DNA from: JBBQRS01 sp038214535
Lineage (GTDB): Bacteria; Chloroflexota; Anaerolineae; CG2-30-64-16
Length of the DNA stretch: 17,936 bases
Assembly (NCBI GenBank): GCA_038214535.1
Contig: JBBQRS010000098.1
Span: 1 to 17,936 of the forward strand
Direction of reading: 5' to 3'
The notes under the pieces are model-generated. The model did not search any database and was not told the origin of the DNA. It saw only the letters and a program-made list of their open reading frames with translations. Within the stretch, counting starts at the first letter, position 1. Each line of letters opens with the position of its first letter. Position numbers and translations under genes: made by a program. This document shows, in pieces, positions 1 through 6,522 of this stretch.

Positions 1-39
1 GTCGAACAGCGCAAGCAATTCCGCGTGTTCCAAAGCCAT
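1..39 (-). CDS. Possible 5' end of a gene running off the left edge
   Basis: On the minus strand an ATG at 39-37 opens a frame with no stop for the 13 codons available (MALEHAELLALFD). A GAGG lies only about 3 bases upstream, which is tighter than the 6-9 bases usual here. The frame runs in the same direction as pgm, about 195 bases beyond it. It is too short to assign a family. It could equally be chance, because 13 open codons are unremarkable in GC-rich DNA. Confidence 0.33.
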   Translation of the reverse strand, partial: MALEHAELLALFD

Positions 40-105
40 TTCCCTCAAACTTCAGACTTCGATCTAGCGCTTCGCTTAGTCGCCTCATGTCTTTCCCATC
101 GTACT

Positions 106-157
106 GTCCGCTGTAGCCGTTGGTCGACCTCCCACGGCTAAAGCCGTCACTACGAAG
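106..157. repeat. Dispersed palindromic repeat, family 1, copy 1 (degenerate left arm)
   Basis: The right arm at 134-157 (core ACGGCTAAAGCCGT) is identical over 24 bases to 15732-15755, more than 15 kb away. The left arm at 106-120 matches the corresponding arm of the second copy at about 12 of 15 positions, so this copy is a decayed inverted repeat. It lies just beyond the 3' end of pgm and could act as an RNA 3' hairpin for it, though no U-run follows. The rest of 40-234 shows nothing else that I can identify. Confidence 0.75.
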
Positions 158-234
158 AAGAGCGACACGCAGTTTCAGGAATCTCCAAAAGACCGTCCTG
201 TAAGTCCTGTCTGTTTGGCGTACGCGTCGTCCTC

Positions 235-1881
235 TCAGGCCGTACGCAGCGCGCGGTTGACGATGGCCTGCGCTTCGTCCTGGATGCGGCGTAGATGCTC
301 TTCGCCGATGAAGCTCTCTGCGTAAATTTTGTAGATATCCTCTGTGCCCGATGGCCGCGCCGCAAACCAGCCGTTTTCCGCAACAACCTTCAGCCCGCCG
401 ATCGGGGCATCGTTGCCGGGCGCGCGGGTTAGCACGCGCTGGATCGGTTCGCCTGCCAGCTCTGAGGCGGTAATCATCTCCGGCGTCATCGTCGCCAGCG
501 CGGCCTTCTCTGCCGGGCCGACAGGCGCATCGGTGCGTTCGTAGACCGGCGCGCCGAACTGCTCCGTCAGGGCGGCGTAGTGCTGGCCGGGGTCCTTCCC
601 CGTGACGGCGGTGATCTCCGCGGCGAGCAGGTCCATGATGAAGCCGTCTTTGTCGGTGGTCCAGACCGCGCCGTCGCGACGCAAGAACGACGCACCCGCG
701 CTTTCCTCGCCGCCAAACCCGAAACTCCCGTCGAGCAGGCCGTCTACAAAGTACTTGAAGCCGACGGGAACTTCCACCAGGCGCCGGCCCAGATGCGCGG
801 CGACCCGGTCAATCATCGAGCTGGACACAAGGGTCTTGCCCACCGCAGCGCCGGCGTCCCAACCGGAGCGCCGCCCAAACAGATACCAAACGGCCACGGC
901 CAGATAGTGATTGGGGTTCATCAGGCCCGCGCTGGGGGTCACGATGCCGTGCCGGTCGTAGTCGGGATCGTTCCCGAACGCGATATCGAACTGATCTTTG
1001 AGTCCGATGAGGCCGGCCATAGCGTAGGGCGAGGAGCAGTCCATCCGAATCTTACCGTCATGATCCAGCGTCATGAAGGAAAACGTCGGGTCAACGGCGC
1101 GATTGACGACCTCAAGATGGAGACCGTACCGCTCGGCGATGGGGTCCCAGAAGTCCACGCCCGCGCCGCCCATCGGGTCCACGCCGATCTTCAGCCCCGC
1201 GGATGCGACCGCCGGCATCTCTATCACAGACGCGAGGTCGTCAACGTAGGGCGCGACGAAGTCCATCTCCCGAGTTGTGGACGCGCGGCGCGCCCTCTCC
1301 CAGGGGATCCGCCGCACATCGCGCAGTTCCGCCGTCAGCAAGGCATTCGCACGATCCTGAATCTCACGCGTGATCGCCGTGTCGGCGGGGCCGCCGGAGG
1401 GTGGATTATACTTGAAGCCGCCGTCTTCGGGCGGGTTGTGCGAAGGGGTAATCACCACGCCGTCGGCCAACCCCGTCGTGCGGCTACGGTTATGGGTGAG
1501 GATGGCGTGTGAGATCACCGGCGTCGGCGTGTACCCCCGACCGGCCTGGATGACGACCGTGATCTCGTTGGCGGCAAAGACTTCAAGCGCGGAGATGAAC
1601 GCCGGCTCCGAGAGTGCGTGGGTGTCCATGCCCATGAACAACGGGCCGGTAATCGCGTTGGCCGCCCGATATTCGCAAATCGCTTGCGCGATGGCGAGAA
1701 TATGCGCCTCGTTGAAACTGCCGTCGGTGGAAGACCCGCGGTGGCCCGATGTACCGAACGTCACGCGCTGGCCGTGGTCATGCGGATCGGGGCGCACCAC
1801 ATAATAATCGGCGACCAGCCGCGGCACATTGACGAGAAGGCGGGCAGGCGCCACGTGTCCTGCGAGCGGATTTACGGCCAT
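235..1881 (-). CDS. pgm: Phosphoglucomutase (alpha-D-glucose 1,6-bisphosphate dependent)
   Basis: Interconverts glucose 1-phosphate and glucose 6-phosphate in the cytosol, linking glycolysis to glycogen and nucleotide-sugar synthesis. The 548-residue product resembles E. coli Pgm (546 aa) from end to end. Visible sites, in order: FGTSGHRGS (42-50); the phosphoserine loop TPSHNPPEDGG around Ser147; the Mg-binding loop DPDYDRH (Asp305, Asp307, Asp309); the sugar-specificity loop GEESAG (391-396); and the phosphate-binding loop RPSGTED (509-515). All four domains of the alpha-D-phosphohexomutase fold are therefore present. The start at 1881 has a perfect AGGAGG seven bases upstream (1889-1894 on the plus strand); a start 24 codons earlier would be unsupported. 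It is transcribed alone, divergently from the STAS gene. Confidence 0.97.
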   Translation of the reverse strand: MAVNPLAGHVAPARLLVNVPRLVADYYVVRPDPHDHGQRVTFGTSGHRGSSTDGSFNEAHILAIAQAICEYRAANAITGPLFMGMDTHALSEPAFISALEVFAANEITVVIQAGRGYTPTPVISHAILTHNRSRTTGLADGVVITPSHNPPEDGGFKYNPPSGGPADTAITREIQDRANALLTAELRDVRRIPWERARRASTTREMDFVAPYVDDLASVIEMPAVASAGLKIGVDPMGGAGVDFWDPIAERYGLHLEVVNRAVDPTFSFMTLDHDGKIRMDCSSPYAMAGLIGLKDQFDIAFGNDPDYDRHGIVTPSAGLMNPNHYLAVAVWYLFGRRSGWDAGAAVGKTLVSSSMIDRVAAHLGRRLVEVPVGFKYFVDGLLDGSFGFGGEESAGASFLRRDGAVWTTDKDGFIMDLLAAEITAVTGKDPGQHYAALTEQFGAPVYERTDAPVGPAEKAALATMTPEMITASELAGEPIQRVLTRAPGNDAPIGGLKVVAENGWFAARPSGTEDIYKIYAESFIGEEHLRRIQDEAQAIVNRALRTA

Positions 1882-1914
1882 GCGAGAACCTCCTGCGGAT
1901 GAATGATCATTTGA

Positions 1915-1944
1915 AAGATACCACAAACGGCATATTCGCAGCAA
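1915..1944 (-). promoter_or_regulatory. Weak candidate promoter for pgm
   Basis: On the minus strand TTGCTG (1944-1939) and TATCTT (1920-1915) are separated by 18 bases, about 35 bases upstream of the pgm start. The match to consensus is modest (3/6 and 4/6). Position is the main argument for it. Confidence 0.28.
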
Positions 1945-2013
1945 CCGGCCCAACGAAGATCGTAGTCCCAGTGCGGCAACTCTGGACCGTTACCTGTTTG
2001 GAATGCACCCAAG

Positions 2014-2042
2014 TTGCCGGGCTTGGCCGGATGTGCTACCAT
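2014..2042 (+). promoter_or_regulatory. Candidate promoter for the STAS gene
   Basis: TTGCCG (2014-2019) and TACCAT (2037-2042) are spaced by exactly 17 bases and lie about 70 bases before the STAS start. This is a moderate sigma-70-like match (3/6 and 4/6). Nothing better was seen in the 228-base gap between the divergent genes. Confidence 0.38.
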
Positions 2043-2109
2043 GCGCGGGGTTGTTTGATAACAGGCAGCGACCCTCGAGTCCTTAAGTTGATTGGCAGGA
2101 GGTTTCCGC

Positions 2110-2445
2110 ATGGACTTTTCGACGGTGGATATGAAGCACTGCACCCTGGTGCGTCTGGGCGGACGCATTGACGGCAGTGTCGCGCCGGAACTGGGCAACA
2201 GCCTGCGCGAACTGACGGATACCGGTCATTACAAGCTCGTGTTGAACATGAAAGACGTGAGCTACACCAGCAGTGCGGCGCTGCGCGAGTTGATCTCGAC
2301 CTGGAAGGCCTGCCGGCGTTGGAACCGCGGCGACTTACGCCTGGCCGAACTGCCGCCGAACATCCAGAAGGTGTTCGAACTCACCGGACTGGATACCCAG
2401 ATCCAGATCTACCCGACCGAAGTCGAGGCTGTAGGCAGCTTCTAG
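2110..2445 (+). CDS. STAS-domain anti-anti-sigma factor (RsbV/SpoIIAA-like)
   Basis: Cytosolic anti-sigma factor antagonist. In its unphosphorylated form it binds an RsbW-type kinase and releases the sigma factor held by that kinase. The 111-residue product is one STAS domain. The phosphoacceptor segment VSYTSSAALREL (50-61) corresponds to the DSSG motif of SpoIIAA; Ser54 is the likely phosphosite by position, with Ser55 beside it, and Ala replaces the usual Gly after the serines. The start at 2110 has AGGAGG seven bases upstream; an in-frame start 18 bases earlier would place that site inside the gene. The RsbW-like kinase (2546) and SpoIIE-like phosphatase (2976) follow on the same strand, which supports partner switching. 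An intrinsic terminator directly follows this gene. The cognate sigma factor is not in the window. Confidence 0.93.
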   Translation: MDFSTVDMKHCTLVRLGGRIDGSVAPELGNSLRELTDTGHYKLVLNMKDVSYTSSAALRELISTWKACRRWNRGDLRLAELPPNIQKVFELTGLDTQIQIYPTEVEAVGSF

Positions 2446-2465
2446 GGCGGATTCCGGTGCGCAAT

Positions 2466-2510
2466 CTGGAAGCCGGATGCCGCTGTTATGCATCCGCTTC
2501 CAGTTTTTTT
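2466..2510 (+). terminator. Strong intrinsic terminator inside the partner-switch cluster
   Basis: CTGGAAG (2466-2472), a one-base bulge and CGGATGC (2474-2480) pair with GCATCCG (2490-2496) and CTTCCAG (2497-2503). This gives a 14-bp stem with a 9-base loop, immediately followed by seven T (2504-2510). It lies 20 bases after the STAS stop and 35 bases before the kinase start, so it should limit read-through into the kinase and phosphatase genes. Confidence 0.9.
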
Positions 2511-2545
2511 AATTTGCGCCCGCCGCAGAGGCAAGGCAAAAATTG

Positions 2546-2983
2546 ATGGGCGAGTTCAAGCGCAAGATCGTCATAAAGGCCACGATGGCCGATTTGCCGC
2601 AGATTCTTGAGTTCGTGGAAACCACGTGCAGAGAGGCGCGCGTCCGTGAGAGCGCGCGGTTTGACCTGCAACTGGCCGTCGAGGAGGCGTGCGCAAACAT
2701 CATCGAGCACGCCTACGGGCAGGCGGGCGGCGCGCTGAGCCTGAGCTTCGTGACCCGCGGCCCCGACGTGATTCTTACCGTGGTGGATCAGGGGCCGAGC
2801 TTTGATCCCGCGTCTATCGCCGCGCCCGATTTGAACGCCCCGCTGGAGGAACGTCGCATCGGCGGCCTCGGCATCCACCTGATGAGGCGCTTGATGGATG
2901 AGCTGTACTATGCAAGCACCGAAGAGGGCAATGTGGTGCGAATGGTGAAACGCGATGTCATTGGCGAGGCCGCCGATGCGTGA
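2546..2983 (+). CDS. Anti-sigma factor serine kinase (RsbW/SpoIIAB-like, HATPase)
   Basis: GHKL-fold protein kinase expected to bind and inhibit a sigma factor and to phosphorylate the STAS antagonist. Of its 145 residues, the N-box is EEACANIIEHAY (46-57, with Glu46/47 and Asn51), the G1 box is DQGPSFDP (81-88), and the G2 loop is GGLGIHLMRRL (106-116). These match the RsbW-type HATPase_c_2 family, which is about this size. ATG 2546 is chosen; the TTG immediately before it is the only alternative. Its ribosome site is weak (AAGG nine bases upstream). Its end overlaps the start of the phosphatase gene by 8 bases, implying translational coupling. It may be expressed at a lower level than the STAS gene because a terminator precedes it. 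Confidence 0.92.
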   Translation: MGEFKRKIVIKATMADLPQILEFVETTCREARVRESARFDLQLAVEEACANIIEHAYGQAGGALSLSFVTRGPDVILTVVDQGPSFDPASIAAPDLNAPLEERRIGGLGIHLMRRLMDELYYASTEEGNVVRMVKRDVIGEAADA

Positions 2984-5816
2984 GTTCGTCAGCCGCGACG
3001 CGGAAATGACCACACTGGCCGAGGTCGGCCGCGCCCTGCTGGAAGCGCCCCTGGATGAGAACGCCATCTACGAATTGATCTATCGTCTGGCCGCGCGCAT
3101 GGTGGATGCGGAGAGCTTCCAACTCGGGCTGCTGCACGAGGGTCGCTATGACATCAAGGTGTGGGTGAAAGACGGCGTGCGCCAACCGCCCACCAGTTTC
3201 GCACTACCGGAGAGCCAGGGCGTCATTCGCTGGATGGAAGCCGAACGCAGTCCGTTGCTGGTGCGCGACTTCAACGCCGAAATGGCAAGCTTGCCCGCGC
3301 GACCGACCTACATCAGCGATAGCCCGCCGCGCTCCGCCATCTTCGTGCCCATGCTGGTCGGCGACCGCATGATCGGCGCGATTTCGGTGCAAAGCCCGCG
3401 CCCCAGCGCTTTCGACGAGAGCCATCTACGAATGCTCTCCGTGCTCGCCAACCAATCGGCGGCGGCGCTTTCCAACGCGCGGCTCTACGAACACGGACAA
3501 GAACGCCTCAACGCGCTGATGGCCGTTTCCGAAGTGGGCCGCCAGATCGCCAGCATCCTCGATCTCGACACGCTGCTGACTCAGGTCGTCGAGTCTATCC
3601 GCGCCCGGTTCGGCTATTACCACGTCCAGGTGTTTCTGGTCGAGCGGGGAACCGATCGCGCGCAGTTCAAGGCCAGCACCGGCCATCAGCTCAACGAGAA
3701 GTGGAAGAGCGAGGGCCGCACCTTCACCGTCGGACGCGAGGGCATCATCGGTTGGGTGGCGAAGCAGGGCGAACCGCTGTTGGCGAATGACGTCTCGCTG
3801 GAGCCGCGTTACATCCCCGATGACCCGCGCTTGTTGCCCGATACACGCGCCGAAATCGCCGTGCCGCTCATCGTCGAGGGCGAGGTGCTGGGCGTGCTAG
3901 ACGTGCAGAGCACCGAAGTGGGTGCGTTCGGCCCCGATGATCGCTTCATTCTGGAGACGCTGGCCGATCAGGTCGCCGTAGCGGTGAGTTCGGCGCGCGC
4001 CTATGAAGCGCAGCGAGAAGAAGCCTGGGTGACCACCGTGATGCTTCAGGTCGCGGAGGCAACTGCGCGCGCGGAAAACATGGACGACGCCCTCAATGCC
4101 ACGGTGCGGGTCACGGCCATGCTGGCCGGCGCGGCGTCTTGCGTCATCTGGCTGTGGAACGAAGAACGGGAGACCTTTGAATACGGGGCGGCCTACGGTC
4201 TGCAAGCGAATCTTGGGGAAGACCCGGCGACCGCGTTGCGCCTGCGGCCGGGTGAATGGGCCGCGCTCGATCGCCTGCGCCTCGAGCAGAAACCGGCGGT
4301 GATGCAACGGGGCGATTTCCGGCTGCCCGAACCCCTGCATCGCATTTGCGCGGGCGACATCGTCGCGCTGATGCCGATGTTGAACCGGGGCGAGACGTTC
4401 GGCATCATGGGGGTCAGTTTCGACCGGGCATTGGAACCGCGCCTGACGGAGCGCCGGGTCACGATGCTGACCGGGATCGCCCAGCAGGCCGCGGCCGCCG
4501 TAGATAACGCCCGGCTGGCCGCCGCGCGTGAAGAAGAGGCCTGGCTTTCGACCCTATTGCTCCAGGTTTCCGACATCCTGCGCATCCCGCAGGCGTTGGA
4601 GACGACGCTGGATCAGGTGGCGCGCCTCGTACCCGCGCTCACCGGCGTGGATCGGTGCGCCATCCTGTTACGCGACGCGCAGGGCGATTTCAGGGTGCGC
4701 ACGGTCTACGCGACGGATGAGGCGCTGGCCGCGGCCTATGAAGGGTTAACCCTGGCGCCGGGCGAACTGGAATTGCTCGACAACGCCTGCCGGCTGGGCC
4801 AGCCCCTGGTGGTGGATGATGTGGCCGATAACCCGCGTATCCCGCCCACATGGCAGGCGCGCTTCGGCAGCCGCACCCTACTCGTCATGCCGCTGATGGT
4901 GGCCGATGAGCCGATCGGCGCGATGCTGGTGGACGACGTTTGCGATACCCACATGTTCAGCCCGCGCCGGGTCCGCATCCTCAGCGGCATCGCAAATCAG
5001 GCCGCCGTCGCCATCGAGAATTACCGGTTGCAGGCGCGCGAAGCCGAACGCGCCTCACTGGCGCGCGAGCTGGAGCTGGCCCATGGGATTCAGAGCAAAC
5101 TGCTCCCGCAAGGCGCACCGCAGCCGCCGGGTTACGAGATTGCCTATCGCTGGCGGTCGGCGCGCGAGGTGGGCGGCGACTTTTTCGATTTCATCCCGCT
5201 TGCCGGCGGCAACGTGGGCCTGGTCGTCGCCGACGTGTCGGATAAGGGCATCCCGGCCGCGCTCTACATGATGTTCGCCCGCACGCTCTTGCGAGCGACG
5301 GCGATCAGCGGGCGCAGCCCGGCCGTGGTGCTCGAGCGCGCCAATGAGTTAATGCTGGCCGATAGCGCCTCGGATATGTTCGTGACGGCATACTACAGCG
5401 TGCTCGACCCGGAGACGCATCAGCTCACGGTCGCCAGCGCCGGCCACAACCTCGCCGTCTACGCCTCGGCAGGCGACGGCGAACCAATCCCGTTGATCAC
5501 GGCAGGCATCCCATTAGGCATCCTCGTGCCCGCGGGCATCGGAGAGCAACAAATCGAGCTCGCGCCGGGCGATGTGGTTGTTTTTTACACGGACGGCGTT
5601 TCGGAAGCGTTCTCTCCCGAGGGCGAGGCGTTCGATGATGCGCGGTTGATGACCCTGGTGAAGGAGCATCGCACGATGACCGCAAGCGAGATCGCAGCCG
5701 CCATCGCCGAGGCGGTGCAGGCCTTCATCGGAGACGAGATGCAATCGGACGATATCACCCTGATTGTCCTCAAACGCGATGACGCATCGCTCACGGAGAC
5801 CCGTGGTGCTGATTGA
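2976..5816 (+). CDS. Four-GAF sensor phosphatase with SpoIIE-type PP2C domain
   Basis: Soluble signal-responsive serine phosphatase, the expected activator of the STAS factor. In the 946-residue product four GAF-like modules lie at about 12-171, 183-343, 353-513 and 523-686. Each ends in a similar helix (for example LANQSAAALSNARLYE and IANQAAVAIENYRLQ). A helical linker (687-720) holds the LARELELAHGIQSKLLP motif typical of PP2C proteins of this class. The SpoIIE/PP2C domain (about 721-933) has metal-binding aspartates in VGGDFFDF (732-739), VADVSDKG (751-758), FYTDGVSEA (870-878) and QSDDITLI (923-930). No membrane segments are seen. The start at 2976 has GAGG six bases upstream and overlaps the kinase gene by 8 bases; an ATG at 2955 would add 7 residues. 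The GAF ligands cannot be predicted from sequence. Confidence 0.93.
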   Translation: MREFVSRDAEMTTLAEVGRALLEAPLDENAIYELIYRLAARMVDAESFQLGLLHEGRYDIKVWVKDGVRQPPTSFALPESQGVIRWMEAERSPLLVRDFNAEMASLPARPTYISDSPPRSAIFVPMLVGDRMIGAISVQSPRPSAFDESHLRMLSVLANQSAAALSNARLYEHGQERLNALMAVSEVGRQIASILDLDTLLTQVVESIRARFGYYHVQVFLVERGTDRAQFKASTGHQLNEKWKSEGRTFTVGREGIIGWVAKQGEPLLANDVSLEPRYIPDDPRLLPDTRAEIAVPLIVEGEVLGVLDVQSTEVGAFGPDDRFILETLADQVAVAVSSARAYEAQREEAWVTTVMLQVAEATARAENMDDALNATVRVTAMLAGAASCVIWLWNEERETFEYGAAYGLQANLGEDPATALRLRPGEWAALDRLRLEQKPAVMQRGDFRLPEPLHRICAGDIVALMPMLNRGETFGIMGVSFDRALEPRLTERRVTMLTGIAQQAAAAVDNARLAAAREEEAWLSTLLLQVSDILRIPQALETTLDQVARLVPALTGVDRCAILLRDAQGDFRVRTVYATDEALAAAYEGLTLAPGELELLDNACRLGQPLVVDDVADNPRIPPTWQARFGSRTLLVMPLMVADEPIGAMLVDDVCDTHMFSPRRVRILSGIANQAAVAIENYRLQAREAERASLARELELAHGIQSKLLPQGAPQPPGYEIAYRWRSAREVGGDFFDFIPLAGGNVGLVVADVSDKGIPAALYMMFARTLLRATAISGRSPAVVLERANELMLADSASDMFVTAYYSVLDPETHQLTVASAGHNLAVYASAGDGEPIPLITAGIPLGILVPAGIGEQQIELAPGDVVVFYTDGVSEAFSPEGEAFDDARLMTLVKEHRTMTASEIAAAIAEAVQAFIGDEMQSDDITLIVLKRDDASLTETRGAD

Positions 5817-6450
5817 CCTGCACACGCACACCCATCCCTGTTCGGACTGCTCAGTGATGAGCGCCGACGCGCTGATCCTGGAAGCCATGAAGCACGGGCT
5901 GGACGCGCTGTGCGTCACGGATCATCACCTGGCCCGCGGCGGGTTCGAGGCGCAGGCGTTGGCGCGCGAGAAATACGGGTTCACCGTCTTCCGGGGAGTA
6001 GAGGCGCGCACGACGCTGGGCGATGTGCTGGTGTACGGGCTGGACGAGGACATCCCCGAAGGGGTTGATGGCCCGGAGTTGTTGCAGCGGGTACACGAGC
6101 GCGGCGGCGCTTCGGTGTTGGCGCATCCATTCCGGCGCGGCGGTGGCTGGGCACTGTGGTACTGGCTGGAACAACAGGGGCAACCTGTAGACACGTCGCT
6201 GGCCGCGCGGCCCGAACTGGTGCATCTTCATGCCGTAGAGACCTTCAACGGACACGTCAACGCGGATGAGCTGGCCCAGGCGGAAAACCTGGCGCGCATC
6301 TTGGGGTTACCCGCCTGCGGCGGGTCGGACGCACACAGCGTGGACAGCGTGGGCGTCACGGCGACGGAGTTCGCGCGCCCCGTGGCCGATGAGCGCGCGC
6401 TGGCCCGCGAAATCCGCGAAGGTCGCGTTCGCCCGCGCCGCCTGCGCTAA
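5806..6450 (+). CDS. PHP-domain metal-dependent phosphoesterase
   Basis: Polymerase-and-histidinol-phosphatase fold protein, probably a cytosolic metal-dependent phosphoesterase or nuclease; the substrate is unknown. The 214-residue product shows the whole metal-ligand series: HTH near the N-terminus (His6, His8), VTDHH (Asp39, His40), GVEA (Glu66), LAHP (His107) and GGSDAH (Asp175, His177). It is shorter than the RNase AM/TrpH type (about 290 aa), so it is a minimal PHP protein. GTG 5806 is chosen because GGAG lies seven bases upstream and the protein then begins at the usual PHP strand. GTG 5803 or an ATG at 5779 are alternatives. It overlaps the phosphatase gene by 11 bases, so it is translationally coupled to the signalling cluster. 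Confidence 0.88.
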   Translation: MLIDLHTHTHPCSDCSVMSADALILEAMKHGLDALCVTDHHLARGGFEAQALAREKYGFTVFRGVEARTTLGDVLVYGLDEDIPEGVDGPELLQRVHERGGASVLAHPFRRGGGWALWYWLEQQGQPVDTSLAARPELVHLHAVETFNGHVNADELAQAENLARILGLPACGGSDAHSVDSVGVTATEFARPVADERALAREIREGRVRPRRLR

Positions 6451-6455
6451 GAAAG

Positions 6456-6495
6456 AGAAACCCGGTTTCTCGGCGTTGCCGGAAACCGGGTTTCT
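6456..6495. terminator. Near-perfect hairpin between convergent PHP and groEL genes
   Basis: AGAAACCCGGTTTC (6456-6469) pairs perfectly with 6482-6495. After one unpaired T, CGGC (6471-6474) pairs with GCCG (6478-6481) around a three-base loop. The result is an 18-bp hairpin 5 bases past the PHP stop and 27 bases past the groEL stop. No long T-run follows on either strand, but the position suits a bidirectional terminator. Each arm is itself a palindrome (GAAACC-N-GGTTTC), which also suggests a dispersed repeat element. Confidence 0.7.
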
Positions 6496-6522
6496 GATCT
6501 GCTGGTATCTTAGCCTTGCGGC

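Noticed and set aside
580..1512. 310-codon plus-strand open frame opposite pgm
   Set aside because: The minus-strand reading is full-length phosphoglucomutase with all catalytic loops, so this frame is a shadow.
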